Shown: positions 11,095-22,125, numbered from the stretch's first letter. The stretch is 64,000 nucleotides of DNA from Plazaster borealis (GCA_021014325.1 CM037476.1:18884827-18948826); one strand, 5' to 3'. Program-made: numbers and translations. The notes: a model not told the origin generated them from the letters alone.

Positions 11095-11290
11095 GGGCCC
11101 ATTTTCATAGAGCCGCTTTTAAAGCACAAAAAGTAGCTAAGCGCAACAAAATTTTGCTTACCAGAATTAGGTTACCAGCCCAACTACCATGTCACGTGTA
11201 CAATTTGTGACTGGTATCCTGCTCATTTCTGCTTAGCAGAAAATTGTTAAGCAATATTTTCTGCTTAAGCAGCTCTATGAAATTGGGCCC
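11095..11290. mobile_element. Family A inverted-repeat element
   Basis: About 196 bp. Ends GGGCCCATTTTCATAGAGCC and GCTCTATGAAATTGGGCCC are inverse complements, extending inward through TTAAGCA-rich subterminal arms (GCTTAGCAGAAAATTG). Non-coding. Outermost bases may be CAGGGCCC and GGGCCCTG; target duplication not determined. Confidence 0.8.
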
Positions 11291-11426
11291 TGCTGTCCAG
11301 TGTTAATTTTGAGCCCTACCAATGAGTCCAAAACTTGGGTCCAGAATGCCCCCACAGTTTTGAAAAATCCTGTGGATCTCCTAAAACCTGATCATTGTGT
11401 AACTGATGTATCTTGTTGCCCTACAG
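11291..11426. other. Intron end before RhoGEF exon b
   Basis: Contains a further R4-like fragment (TTGGGTCCAGAATG) and then the acceptor of the exon at 11427. Confidence 0.4.
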
Positions 11427-11529
11427 ATGCGGACAAGAGACTGAGCGTCTTAAATGAGATCGTCTCATCGGAGAGAGGTTACTGTAACTTATTGCAGACC
11501 ATCTTCACAACCTACAAGGAACCATTAAG
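11427..11529 (+). CDS. RhoGEF exon b (start of the DH domain)
   Basis: 103-nt exon. Acceptor TTGCCCTACAG, donor AAG|GTGCGT. The first two nucleotides complete the split Asp codon from exon a; the last two (AG) are completed to Arg by exon c. It encodes the first conserved DH helix: SVLNEIVSSERGYCNLLQTI followed by FTTYKEPLR. The pattern of a leading hydrophobic and Glu positions, then E-R-x-Y, then L, is typical of conserved region 1 of Dbl-family exchange factors, which load GTP onto Rho, Rac or Cdc42 at membranes. The 103-codon ORF spanning it is only the exon plus intron read-through. Confidence 0.85.
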
Positions 11530-11796
11530 GTGCGTTTGTAAAAACTATTTTAAAAAGTTTTGCGGTTGCAAAGTCTTCAATTTGTTTATTGGAAAAACGT
11601 CTGAGCTGTAGATGTAATCACTTTCCTACAGACTGCAACAAAATTGTAATTTTGTCAGTTGATTATTCATTCATTTATTGACCAAGCCAACCCGGACAAG
11701 TCGCCATCATAGAAGAAATATTGAAATACATTTTGTTTAATTAATATAAATGTAACAAATAAAAAATAAGAAAATACAATTAGATGTTGCAAACTG
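11530..11796. other. Intron between RhoGEF exons b and c, first part
   Basis: Non-coding A/T-rich sequence. Nothing recognised before the foldback element at 11797. Confidence 0.5.
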
Positions 11797-11925
11797 CTTA
11801 CCAACCAAAAGGACCTATGGTATAAATGTAAAAAATAGTTAGTGGCCTGATGTTTCTCGAAGGCTAAATGAGAAAGACTCTGCTAGGGTCAGAACGTCAG
11901 GCCACTTACTATTTTTTGCAATTAA
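11797..11925. mobile_element. Family J foldback element, compact copy
   Basis: About 129 bp. Starts CTTACCAACCAAAAGGACC. An internal inverted pair is AAAAAATAGTTAGTGGCCTG (about 11829-11848) against CAGGCCACTTACTATTTTTT (about 11898-11917), enclosing GAGAAAGACTCTGCTAGGG. The same pieces make up the larger element at 35985-36674. Confidence 0.65.
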
Positions 11926-12599
11926 AAATTAAGTGAGACATGTCGGGAAAAGGGAGATATTTACAGATGAAAACAAAGGAAAGATTTTCTGGGGTTTTTG
12001 TTTTTTCACTAAACAAACTTTTAAAAACAAAAACTCCACAAATGTTCCCTCTTTTTTGTATTGCAATTAGTGCAAAGTTGCATGATCTGTGTTTTGTGCT
12101 CTTTGTACAAAGTCATCAGATGCTGGTATTACTTTAACTGAATACTGCCCTCTATTGGCTGATCGTTATCAGCCTAAGTTTGGAGATTGTGAATGATGGA
12201 GCCATCATAGCTAGTATTGAGAAATTGTTTGTTTTGTTTGTTCGTTTGTTTGTTATTTGATTGTAAGCTTGGTATTGGGGGGGGGGTTAGGGTTCTCAGG
12301 GCTCGGATTTTGGAGAAAAATACACAGGACCGTAGGGCTTGTAGCGCAAAATGTTTACTGGACCAGAAATCATGTAGAATCATAATGAAACAAAACTTTG
12401 CTATAAAGTTTGGGTTTTTTTTATTTTTTTTTATTTGTAAAGCTCTATTTAATAGTTTATTGTTCATAATTATTTATACATTTTAGATGATTGAACTTTT
12501 AATATTTTCCTGCTATTGACAGAATCCAAACACCTAGTTTTTGTGACATAACACACAAACTAAATATCTAGTTAATTTTTTCTTCTTTTTTTCCTGCAG
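11926..12599. other. Intron between RhoGEF exons b and c, second part
   Basis: Holds a truncated copy of repeat R3 at about 12290-12385 (GGGCTCGGATTTTGGAG, TAGGGCTTGTAGC) and T-rich tracts. Ends in a long pyrimidine run and TTCCTGCAG. ORFs at 11940, 12174 and 12217 have no support. Confidence 0.5.
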
Positions 12600-12690
12600 A
12601 AAATCCCCGTCCATGCCCAAAACGGATCACAACCGGATCTTCTCCAATGTGAAGCAGATGGTGACCATGAGTGCAACCTTCCTGACGGGG
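12600..12690 (+). CDS. RhoGEF exon c (DH domain, second helix region)
   Basis: 91-nt exon. Acceptor TTTTTCCTGCAG, donor GGGG|GTATGT. Its first base completes the Arg codon from exon b and it ends on a codon boundary. It encodes KSPSMPKTDHNRIFSNVKQM followed by VTMSATFLTG. The I-F-x-N-V/I motif followed by a hydrophobic helix is the usual site in DH domains where the helix after conserved region 1 packs against the core. Too short to stand alone, but its phase fits both neighbours exactly. Confidence 0.85.
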
Positions 12691-14045
12691 GTATGTACCA
12701 ATATTTCTATTCAACTTGGAATGAGTGTGGGGGGAAATAGTCTGGTACCTGTATTTTGGTTACTGTGATGACACAATGGGGCCTTTTCCATATCTCGGTT
12801 TGGGCTACAGCGATCCGGTTTGGGCTTCGACGTCACAATTTTGGAGCAGTGTCTTTTTCTTCCATTCTGTGCATTTTAACATGTGTTATGCGCCTTTGAT
12901 GATTTGTATGTAAGGGGCGCAATATAAATTGTAAATATTATTATTATTATTATTTTACACTTTGTGTGATGTTTCCAACATGCCAGAGATGGAGCCTACA
13001 AGCCGAGGTTTGGAAAAAGTCTCTACATTCATTGTCATATTAAGCAATGGGTTTTCCCATGCACAAGCTTGCATATCGGGCTAGCGTATCGGGCCAATAC
13101 GGGCGAATTTCGATTTATTTATTTTCACAAAAATCATCAAGAACATAAAATGCTCCAGGCTTTTAAAACCAAGATTAACAACAAGTAGAAAACAATCCGA
13201 AGACCTTGTTTCAATTCAGCATGCTTCGGCCAAAACATCAAACAAATTGGGTCCAGAATGCGCCCCACAGTTTTTAAAAATCCCGGGGGTTGCACAAACG
13301 TCAGGGTGGCTACTGTCTACAATGTAGCTGCGCACGCTAGCCGTTTGGGAGCCAAATCCCACGTAAAAGTTATGCTATGCAGCGTCGCCTAAAATGCGCA
13401 GGCAACTTTATAACACATTGGGACATTGCCACTCCCAAAACGGCAGCACCATGATTATCGTCACGATAAGCTCATAAGAACTGGGTTCAATATAGGGGGT
13501 GTGCCATAGATAGTTTCAACATTTTTGAGAATAAAGCTAGCCGGGTGGATTTTTGGGGGTTGTGCTTACATCTTTTGTGCCTGTTGCCCGCCGGTCTGCC
13601 CGCCAGTCTGTCGCAGACTTCTACAAGTCAACACGCAGGCAGACTGTCTGCACAGTTTGTACATTGTATATGAATGGGTAATTCTTCCATGTCCACATGC
13701 CTTGTCTGTGCCTTATGGTCTGTATGTACCTTTTGCACAAACATGATCACTCAGTACAGAATATCAGTAAAAAACAGCCCCGCCCCCCCCCCCCCCCACA
13801 TGTTGTATCACTTTCATTAGTTTATTAACATTGCATATTTGGGAAGATGTCACATTTTTGACGCACAAAGTACATTGCCTGAGTAACCATTTTAAAATAC
13901 CCCCTTCTGTGTTTCTTTTTATTTTATTTAAACTGAAAAACCACCACAGGGGGGAAAAACTACTTGAAACCCACCTTTTCCTTTGAAATTGATTATTGTT
14001 ATTTTTGTGTTATTTAGATTTTTTCTCCAATTCACTTGTTAGCGC
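12691..14045. other. First part of a 17.3-kb RhoGEF intron
   Basis: Begins GTATGT. Contains an (ATT)n run near 12938-12953 preceded by GGGGCGCAATATAAATTG, which looks like a LINE/SINE 3' tail; a repeat R4 copy at about 13060-13300; and a C-run near 13780. No exon recognised. Confidence 0.5.
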
Positions 14046-14049
14046 TGTG

Positions 14050-14345
14050 ACATTATTTACAAAGTAGAACGTATTGAAATGCTATGGAAACTGATTGGGT
14101 AAATTTTGTAAATAATTTTGGGTTGAACAAAGAAAACTTTTCCCTGAGCGGGACGTGAACCTGCGACCTCTGGGCTAAACGTGCCGGTGCTCTACCAACT
14201 GAGCTATATCTAGCCGTAATGTTGGCAGTCTCCCTAGCTATAGTCAATACCTTTGTTCGGGGGTGCCAGTCAGAAGCCATTCAACCTGTAACTGCCATAT
14301 AGCGAGGGATCACTCGTATCTAAGTTTACGATACAACCTTCGTTG
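14050..14345 (-). mobile_element. SINE family 1 (tRNA-derived)
   Basis: Minus-strand tRNA-like core at about 14144-14216: A-box TAGCTCAGTTGGTAGAGC and B-box GCAGGTTCACGTCCCG. The 5' head (TGGCTTCTGACTGGCACCCC and the CAACCTTC region) and the 3' body (AGAAAAATTGACC-type, CAGTTTCC) match other copies. Anticodon loop is degraded, so I call it a SINE and not a tRNA gene. Confidence 0.75.
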
Positions 14346-14639
14346 TTTGTGTGTCAATGCCCGGTACCCTCCCCATGCCTGATCAGGAGCCATTGAAGCC
14401 TTCCCTTCGCTGGTGCCACTCAAGTTTGTCCAATAAACATGCGGAGGACTTACATTAACCAGTTTGACATTAACAAATAATCTAAACCCAAACAAGGCCA
14501 GCAACCAGCTACTCTTGTTTGTATACTTTTTGTTTTGTGAAAAAGAAAAAAAAGGAGGCGGTAACCTACAAAGGAAAAGTCCTATTTTTTATGTCAGTGT
14601 TTTTATAACTCTTTGTATGTATAGAGCTTTATTTGTACA
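14346..14639. other. Unassigned intronic stretch
   Basis: The ORF 14310-14504 on the minus strand overlaps the SINE head and is unsupported. Nothing else recognised. Confidence 0.35.
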
Positions 14640-14940
14640 TTGAACTCAATGTGCGCAATGAGGTGTACTCATTTTAGTACAACTTACTGGTATTGTAATT
14701 TTTACGACAAACATATAGGGCATCATACTCTCAGGCCAAGAAAGAAAATACCAGTTGATCGTCCTGTTTTTGTTTTTGTTTTTGTTTTCAAAAAGAGGAG
14801 GATGAGGGCCTTTCTATTTTTAAATTTTTATTATAACAATTTTTTCAAGGAGAAAAGAGCCAGACTAAAAAGTTGCTGGCTGTGTAGAACCACTAAACCT
14901 ACCTCCATGGTAGAACTTGGAAGTCTAAAATATCAAGTTA
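14640..14940 (+). repeat. Interspersed repeat R1, copy 2
   Basis: Matches 405-745, sharing the CCAGTTGATC word and the GAGGATGAGGGCCTTT, AGTTGCTGGC and TGTAGAACC segments in the same order. The 125-codon ORF 14640-15017 runs through this repeat and a (TTTTTG)n tract and is not supported. Confidence 0.6.
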
Positions 14941-14959
14941 AAAAAAAACCAGAAGGGAA

Positions 14960-15240
14960 ACTGACTGCAGTAAATTGTAAAACTATTTGGGGGTTGAACA
15001 GATTCAAATTGACTTGAACAGGATTTGAACCAGTGCGACCTCCGGTTTAACGTGCCGGCGCTCTACCAACTGAGCTACGGGGTATCTAGCCTATGTTGGC
15101 GGTCTCCCTATTTTGTCAATATCTTTGTTTGGGGGTGCCAGTCAGAAGCCAAACAACCATTAACTGCCGTTTAGCCAAGGATAGCACCCAAGTTTATGAA
15201 ACAACCTGGGAAGCAGCAGCCACGGGATCACTTTAAGGGG
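14960..15240 (-). mobile_element. SINE family 1 (tRNA-derived)
   Basis: Minus-strand core at about 15015-15095 with A-box TAGCTCAGTTGGTAGAGC and B-box-like CACTGGTTCAAATCC. The head (TGGCTTCTGACTGGCACCCC) lies downstream on the plus strand as expected for minus orientation. Confidence 0.75.
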
Positions 15241-15375
15241 ATGCAACTTATTTATTTCAAATATCAAGTTATAAACCACAAGGGAAACTGACTGGCTAAA
15301 TTTTAAATAATTTGGAGTTGAACATAGAAAAATTGACATGAGCGGGATTTGAACCAACGACCTCTGGTTTGACCC
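15241..15375 (-). mobile_element. SINE family 1, truncated
   Basis: A second minus-strand family-1 piece next to the previous one: the 3' body (AAACTGACTGG, AAATTGACATGAGC) and a B-box-like TTGGTTCAAATCCCGC, then the copy breaks off before the A-box. Confidence 0.6.
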
Positions 15376-15962
15376 CAAATTTAGTGTAATATATGTGAAA
15401 ATTAAATCAATCGAATAAAAGGTGCCAAGATGAAGTGAAAATACATGAAACAGATTTAGTCTTTTGGGGGACAAAAATTTTTAAAAAAATTTAAAAAAGG
15501 ATGCGGATACAAAATAGGATGTGGGCAGGGATGATCAACTGGTGGTTTTGTTGTTGTTTTACTTGGCCTCTTCATTCGGCTGACATAGGGATCATTTGGC
15601 TAACAATCATCTCTATCATTCTGCTGACATTTTCATCATTAAGCTGACATCATCTTCATTTGGCTACTGTGCAGATGACCACTCGTTGTTGTGTTTTTCC
15701 ATGCTGCTCTGTCTTGAGCTACATGTATGCCCAGCAATCGAAGCTAGGGTCAACATCCCTTATGTGTCTTCAAAGCAGTTCTAGAATGTAGCTTGGTGGT
15801 TGGCGACCTCTATTGTTTCTTGCCATGAGATGAAGTGGATAAGGCAGTGTGTTCTTGCAGGTTTTCCGCTTTGCTCTTTCCGATCTTTCCGAGGACTGAT
15901 GAGTGGGTGACTGCTCTATGTTTTGACACCCCTGTTTTGATTATCCCTCAAGATCTACACGC
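15376..15962. other. Intronic stretch with degenerate CTGACAT repeats
   Basis: Between about 15568 and 15670 phrases such as TTCGGCTGACAT, TCTGCTGACAT and TTAAGCTGACATCAT recur at roughly 20-30 bp spacing, a decayed minisatellite. ORF 15835-16203 runs into the TTAGGG array and is not supported. Confidence 0.4.
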
Positions 15963-15996
15963 TAGGGTTAGGGTTAGGGTTAGGGTTAGGGTTAGG
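15963..15996 (+). repeat. Interstitial telomere-type repeat (TTAGGG)n
   Basis: Four perfect TTAGGG units (15968-15991) with partial units on both sides, all in one orientation. TTAGGG is the telomere repeat of most deuterostomes. A short internal array is usually a relic of break repair or of telomerase-primed insertion. Confidence 0.85.
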
Positions 15997-16690
15997 AAGA
16001 GGAAAATACAATTTAGGGGTGTCGGAACATTGGGTTTTCGGAGCATTGTACATGTAGGGGTGTCGAAACATAGGATTAGAAATAAGGTTCTGAAGATAAG
16101 TAGGAGCTTGACTATTTCTGACTTTAAAAACAAGGAGGAGAACTTTGAATTGGATTCGTTTCAAGCCATTGGAGCCATTGAAGGGATTAAAAGATCGATG
16201 TGATGTGCTCTCGGATTTTTGCTCGGACAAATAGGCGTGTTGCACTGTTTTGGAGGGGAATGGTCGTGCGTTGCTGGTAATCCATATGTAGGAGGCTGTT
16301 ACAATAATCACATGATCTGTTTGATGCAACATACAGTCTGCCCTTTTGCAGTAACTCAAAATAATTGCAAGAAGCAATTTAACACATGTTCATCAGTGTG
16401 CATTTTATTAAAAAATTACCTCGCGGTTGATTCTTCCTGTTTTTTCTTGGAGATATTCCAGTGATAAAAATAATTTAATTTGAATAAAATACTACGGTAC
16501 ATTCTTTTAGCAGAGCATGAAGAGTTTTGAAAAAGGTTTGAAGGAAAACCCTGCTGTTTTTTGACATTTTATCTGTCCGAATTGTTGAAAAAAAGTACTC
16601 CTGACCTTTTTCGATCGCTGGGGATCGAACTGTCTGGATACAAACCTCTGCCCAATGTTATCAAGCTGCTTTTAAAAGCAGATAATGTTA
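15997..16690. other. Unassigned intronic stretch
   Basis: ORFs on both strands (15955-16377 minus; 16219-16464 plus; 16561-16839 plus) overlap and lack family features. Nothing recognised. Confidence 0.35.
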
Positions 16691-16694
16691 GCAG

Positions 16695-16830
16695 AATCAA
16701 GCAGGAAACCAGGCACAAATGGTACATGGGACATGGTATTTTGGCTGGTAACCTTATTCTGGTAAGCAAAATGGTGTTGTGCTTCAGCTATTGTTGGTGC
16801 TTAACGAATATCTGCTTCATTTCGCAGGGT
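16695..16830. mobile_element. Family A element, internal fragment
   Basis: GTACATGGGACATGGTATTT, TGGCTGGTAACCTTATTCTG and GGTAAGCAAAATGG match the right half of family A as at 38463-38655. The outer GGGCCC termini are missing. Confidence 0.55.
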
Positions 16831-16834
16831 TCTC

Positions 16835-17155
16835 CTTAGGATTTTTCAAAACCGGGGGGTATTTTGGACCCATATTTTTGGATGTTTGGCCAAAGGACGC
16901 TGAATTGAAACAATTAGGTCTTCGGAATGTTTTCTACTTGGTGTTTATCTTGGTTTTATAAGCCCTACTTTGCAATCTGGAGCATTCTATGGTTTTCTCT
17001 TGATTTTCGTGTGAAAAAAAAGGAAAAAGAAATAAATAAAAATATGTAGGCCTGTACATGTATATATCTTTGCGTATCGGCACGAAATTTGCACGTATCG
17101 GCACGAAATTTGCGCGTATCGGCCCGATACGCCAGCTTGTGCATGGGGAGAACTC
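16835..17155 (-). repeat. Repeat R4 (TATCGGCCCGATACGC type)
   Basis: Minus-oriented relative to 10530 and 13060. Contains three GCACGAAATTTGC-type phrases in tandem (about 17080-17120) and GCGTATCGGCCCGATACGCC, an 18-bp palindrome-like core, followed by AGCTTGTGCATGGGGAGAAC. Confidence 0.5.
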
Positions 17156-18084
17156 TGATCAGGATTTCCCGTAAAACACACAAACGCTGTTAGCGCCTAA
17201 CTACGGGAAAATCCGTAGATGAACAAGAAGGTAGTGTCTTTGTTTATACTCTCATTAGGCTACTAATGATAGTTACAAAATATAAATCATATTAAAGAGA
17301 ATTGTACTCTTTCCAATGGTATGTACAGTTTATTGGGATATGTTTTTTGCAAGGTAGTAATTAAAGAATGTCTATTGTAATGCAGCAATAAGTACTACAT
17401 GGGCTTAGGCAGGAACAAACGTACAGCGACCAGTCAGGCGAATATGGGTGAGGCAGCTCTATAAAATTGGGCCAAGTTTGGATGGTTGAAAAAAGTTGAT
17501 TGATTGAAAAGTAGGCTTGTAAGGACGGTAATTTGCCAGTGCGCAGGTATTGTTTGAAGACATCTGTAGGGATGGCCCACATTAGTTGAACTTGTCTTTC
17601 TTTCATATTACCCTGAACTCTAAGTGATCCCCGGCAAGCAATAGACAGTGGAAAATCCGTGGCGTGACTTTTTCACTCAATTCTTGCCCTTTTCTATTCT
17701 GTAAAGGCTGACAAAAGTTTGCGCTCCGCGCACACAATGTTAAATATCTCAAAATCAAAAGCGGAAAGTCAAGAATGGGGGACTGGGGTAGGGGGGAGAA
17801 TGGATTATTGACTGGGTTTTGAAAAGAATCTTTTGTCAAGGTTAAAGTGTTGGGGAAACATGATTTATATGTCTGGATGTCTTACAAAACAAATGATAAT
17901 AAAACAAATTAAAATGACTATGAAATTTGTAAAAACGAAAGGAAAGCAAATTGTTCTTTTTCAATTCAGAGGAAGGAAAGTTTCTGTTTAATGTGTTCTG
18001 ATGGCACTTTATCACAGTCGGTGCCAGCTGACCTTTTTTCTTCTTCTGTCTATTTGTGGGAGATGGAGGGTTTCCTGTACAGCT
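17156..18084. other. Unassigned intronic stretch
   Basis: Contains a short family A end (CAGCTCTATAAAATTGGGCC at about 17455-17474) and otherwise nothing recognised. Minus-strand ORFs at 17361 and 17603 are unsupported. Confidence 0.4.
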
Positions 18085-18424
18085 TTAAGGGATTGTTTAC
18101 GTTTGGTAATTGAACCCACTATTTGTTTCAACCCTATACAGTTTTAGATATACCATAAAACTAACCTGTGAAAATTCCATTTCAAAAGGTGGTAGCGTTT
18201 TTTATATTTTGCCAAAAATCTGGAGGAAGAATAATCTGCAATTGGAATGCACTATCTGAGAAACGTAACTGCAGTGACGTTTCTCAGATTCAAATTTTTG
18301 GGGATAAAAACTGATATCTTTTTCCATAACCGCAGTACTTCTATCTAATACTATCCAAAGCTGCTACTTCTTACCAAGTAAGTTTTTATTGCCAGTCATT
18401 ACCAAACATATACAGACCCTTTAA
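18085..18424 (+). mobile_element. Family C element, full length
   Basis: Flanked by TTAA at 18085-18088 and 18421-18424. Starts GGGATTGTTTACGTTTGG; ends ACCAAACATATACAGACCCT, the approximate inverse. The interior contains GGTGGTAGCG and the hairpin AGAAACGTAACTG with CAGTGACGTTTCT. About 340 bp, non-coding. Confidence 0.78.
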
Positions 18425-18569
18425 AAAGAAATTATGTCACCAGACGACAATATTTAGAAATTAAAAAAGCTCAACAGCCATCTGCTTTTGATGAAAACTA
18501 TGCAGTGCTTAGTTTCCTTTTGGAAAAATACAAAGTAAAACAAACGAGACAAGGCAAACTGTCTGGGTA

Positions 18570-18800
18570 CATAGGTTGTACAAAGAACAATTTACTAGAG
18601 CGCGATATGAACCCGCAACCTCCGCAATTAATTCTGGTGCCCTATCAAATGAGCTGTTTAGCCCCGATGGTGTGTCAATGATGGTGTCAACGTCTTTGTT
18701 GGGATAGGGGGGGGGGGGTCAGTCCAAAGTTGTACAACCTAACCGGTATACAGGGATCAGGCCCAGGTTACAATGCAACCTGGAAAATGCCACTAAGGGG
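18570..18800 (-). mobile_element. SINE family 1, diverged
   Basis: Minus-strand core at about 18596-18664 with B-box GCGGGTTCATATCGCG and an A-box remnant (AGCTCATTTGATAGGGC). The head region (GTCAATGATG, TCTTTGTTGGG) follows. A G-run interrupts it near 18708. Confidence 0.6.
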
Positions 18801-19009
18801 ATTACTATATTATAATGTTAGATAGCTGAATAAAAGGGTCTTTTCAATGCTATAAAATAATATACATTTGATTGGATGTTTGTGTTTGGATATTGTTTGT
18901 TTGGGTTTACTGAACACAGCTTTTTATGGCGTAATCCTAGCAATGTTCAGGGCCAATTAAATCGACCCAATTTTTGGGCCGTGTATTTGCAGGGCCATTT
19001 ACATGAGCG
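18801..19009. other. Unassigned intronic stretch
   Basis: Nothing recognised. Confidence 0.3.
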
Positions 19010-19165
19010 CTATTTGTAACGCATTTGTGTTGGTTACGACACACTGCACACGACCTTAAAATGACCTTTGTGAAAGTTCAAGTTGTGACCAAAATAAAGT
19101 TTGGGAAGTCAGCTTTGAACTTGGACTGCAGTCATTGTTTCTTTGTAGAATTTGTATTTGCAGTA
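19010..19165 (+). repeat. Interspersed repeat R1, copy 3 (5' part)
   Basis: Shares the CGACCTTAAAATGACCTTTG, AAGTTGTGACC and TTTGGGAAGTCAG words with 405-560 in the same order. It lacks the GAGGATGAGGGCC part. Confidence 0.55.
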
Positions 19166-19245
19166 GTTCTTTACAGATATGCATGGCATTATAAAATTAG
19201 AAATATAGGGTACTGCTGGGATTAACTCAAGAGACCATAGTACCC

Positions 19246-19380
19246 GGGCTCGATTTCACAAAGAGCTTAGATTGATCTTAACTGCAAATCACTTTAAATT
19301 GCAAAGCAAGGTGTGATGTCACAACACAAATCACTATGGAAATATTGAATTATAGTGCTTTGTTAAAAGTCGGCCCCTGG
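19246..19380. mobile_element. Family D inverted-repeat element
   Basis: Starts GGGCTCGATTTCACAAAGAG and ends TAGTGCTTTGTTAAAAGTCG followed by GCCCCTGG. The internal AAGGTGTGATGTCACAACAC is shared with the copy at 37032-37183. About 135 bp, non-coding. Confidence 0.65.
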
Positions 19381-21033
19381 ATTGGTTGGAGGTACTTTAC
19401 ATGTATAACCAAACTTCCTTTTGGGAAGTTTCAATCTAAAATTTCGCTTACTTCTACCAGTACCTTTCTTTCAGATAAACATTTATTTCTAAAATACTGT
19501 CATAGCTAAGAAGAAAAAAAAAATTGGAGGACCCTCTAACCACTATGGCATTAGTTATATTGGGATAGCAGCAATGTGCAAAACAAAAAGATAAATATGT
19601 AAACAAATAAAAACACAAGCCTTTTTGTGTTTGTTTTCACTGTTGAAATGTTACCTCCAAAACCAGAGAACCAAAACAATGATGTATTTTTCCTTTGATA
19701 ACAACCTGTATAAAAGTATAAAAGTGCAACTGTCAGCAGTTTAGCAAGTACCAGTTATTCACCCAATAGGCGTTTGACCCAGGGGGAAACTGACCTCCCA
19801 AAATCAGGCAAAACAGTGGGGAAATTTCGGGCACAGTGAGAAGAAAGAAAAAAAATTGGACAGATAAAAGTGAAAAAGACTTTTTATCCGGTATAAGAAA
19901 TTGGTTCTTAAGGTTGTTTTTTTCTCTGTCAAATTTTGGTTAAATTAACTCTTTTGCCCCAACCAAAAAGTCCTCATATGCCCATGTATTTATTATAGTT
20001 GTGTAGCCCTTTTTTTGGACAAATTGTACCTTTCCACAGAAAAAAAATTATATCTGATTTGCTTCTTTTATGATTTCCTTTCACTTCCCCTTTTTTTTGG
20101 GGGGGGGGGTTCTTAGGGTTCGCAATACTTTTTAATTTGCCAACACTTTGGAGTTTCATTCCATTATTTTCGATCCGAATATGGACTTTCTTCGCATTTG
20201 CTGATTCCACTGGGAAAGCTGAAAGAAATTCTTTGCAACTCACCGTGAAAAGAAAAGAAAAAAACAACTTGTAAAGTGACAGAGGTATCTAAAACCCCTG
20301 GATGAAAAGTATCGTGGCATCCCACCTCACCCTTGAAGTGAACCAGTAACTATTACCCATGAGCTTACGATTCACCACACATTCTTCTTGGCTGTGATTG
20401 TTTTGTTTTTTGACTGTAACAGCAGACTGCCCTGTGGTTGAAGAATCTTGGCATAAGACCCAAATTCCATTGCCAACCATCCTTGTCTGCCAGTCCCTCA
20501 GGTAGCCCTTTTGGTTGGAGGCGTTGTTGTGACTGACTTTTGAGGCAGTTTGTCATACATTTTTTCCCCCCTGCTTTTCATATTATCTGAGTGGTGTGGA
20601 ATTTTGTTAAGTCATGGATGTCAGTTTTGGTTTTCATTACAGTAATGTAAAGGAAAACCTACCTGTAAATCTGTTCTTTGTAGGGTATTTTTCTGTATTT
20701 TATGAATGCTTATTTTTATTATAGCAATGGGAGAAGGTTCCTTCCTCCATGATTATAGTAACTTATCTATTCATGTAAAATTTGCAGTTATTTCTGATAA
20801 GTGGTTCGCTGCTCTCTTGTCTGTCTGTCTGTTTGTCGTCTGTCTGTCTGTCTGCCCTTACAAGGTGGACATTGTGGGGTTATTTTCTAGGTAGGAACTG
20901 AACTTCTGGGGGGTTTTTTAGCACTGGGGATTGATTCCACAATGTTTTTAACAAGAAAGATTAAAGAAAAGGGATCATAGACAACACCTGGGGAAAGCCC
21001 ACAATGTCGCTCTACTAAACATGCCTGGTTTTA
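19381..21033. other. Intronic stretch without recognised genes
   Basis: Contains a G-run near 20099 and a (CTGT)n microsatellite at 20818-20856. The 85-aa and shorter ORFs are unsupported. No exon seen. Confidence 0.4.
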
Positions 21034-21423
21034 GAACCTTTCGATTGTTTCAATCCTATACATATTAATGGCAATAAAAACTTACTTGGTATAAAGTGCA
21101 GCAGCTTTGGATCGTATAATGCAATTTGAGAAACTTTTCACTTTGAAGTACTGCGGTTATGGAAAAAGATATCAGTTTTTATCCAAACAAAATTGAATCT
21201 GAGAAGTGTTACTGACAGTAAAGTTTCTCAGATTGTGTATTCCAATTGCAGATTATTCTTCCTGCGTGGACATAACCACTCCAGATTTTCGGCAATATCT
21301 CAAAAACGTTACCACCTTTTGAAATGAAATTTTCACAGGTTAGTTTTATGGTATTTATCTACAACTATATAGGATTGAAACAAACAGTGGGTTCCAATTA
21401 CCAACCATATACAATCCCTTTAA
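21034..21423 (-). mobile_element. Family C element
   Basis: Right end at TTAA 21420-21423 (ATACAATCCCTTTAA). Interior landmarks: ACTTACTTGGTATAAAGTGC, a GAGAAGTGTTACTGACAGTA hairpin region, and GGTTAGTTTTATGGTATTTA. The left end lacks its TTAA and is probably truncated. Confidence 0.7.
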
Positions 21424-21886
21424 ATAAAGAAAAAACAAGTTTTATGTAATCATGATCTGATCTCAATTTCTCAAAAACCTTTTCTTTTTTCCTTTTTTGA
21501 AGGACTTTGGCAAAGTAGGGGTTTTGTGAGGGAAGATTTAGCCAGCCTTTCTATTTATTTATTATGATTAATAGAGGGATGGTCCAGCCTAGAATGATTG
21601 ATACCCTCAAGGTGTCAATTTCATTTGTGAATGGATATTTTCTTGGAATTCTTGGAAAGAGTGGGACGCCTCCTTAAAGTAAGCCAGGTCATTATTTCTG
21701 CTGACTGCAAGGACAATCTGTTATGTCACTGACTTGAATTACGACCAATCAATGACCATGAGACGTTGTACATTATAATATTATTAGTGTTTCACCCACA
21801 CACACCTTTTATGATTGTCATTTATGGTCACTGCTCCAGTAAGTCAAGGGCTACGGTTGTGTTGATATAACAGTCTTTTCTGTCAT
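21424..21886. other. Unassigned intronic stretch
   Basis: Nothing recognised. Confidence 0.3.
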
Positions 21887-22125
21887 GGGCCCAATTTCAT
21901 AGAGCTGCTAAGCACAAAAATTTGCTTAGCATGAAATTTCTTCCTTGATAAAAACAGGATTACCAACCAAATTTCCATGTGATTTTCAGAAGCAAACAAC
22001 AGCTGAATACCAGTAACAAGCAATATGCAACACATGGAAATTTGGTTGGTAATCCTGTTTTTATCAAGGAAGAAATTTCATGCTAAGCAAATTTTTGTGC
22101 TTAGCAGCTCTATGAAATTGGGCCC
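21887..22125. mobile_element. Family A2 hairpin element
   Basis: 239 bp and almost wholly a hairpin. The left arm of about 100 bp (from GGGCCCAATTTCATAGAGC through CTTCCTTGATAAAAACAGG to AACCAAATTTCCATGTG) is repeated as its near-perfect inverse in the right arm, leaving a loop of about 40-45 nt around ACAGCTGAATACCAGTAAC. Non-coding. Partner copy at 41072-41313 has the loop in the opposite orientation. Confidence 0.82.

Noticed and set aside
14640..15017. 125-codon ORF
   Set aside because: Runs through repeat R1 and a (TTTTTG)n tract into a SINE.
15835..16203. 122-codon ORF with (VR)n
   Set aside because: The VRVRVR run is the TTAGGG array in translation. No domain or splice context.
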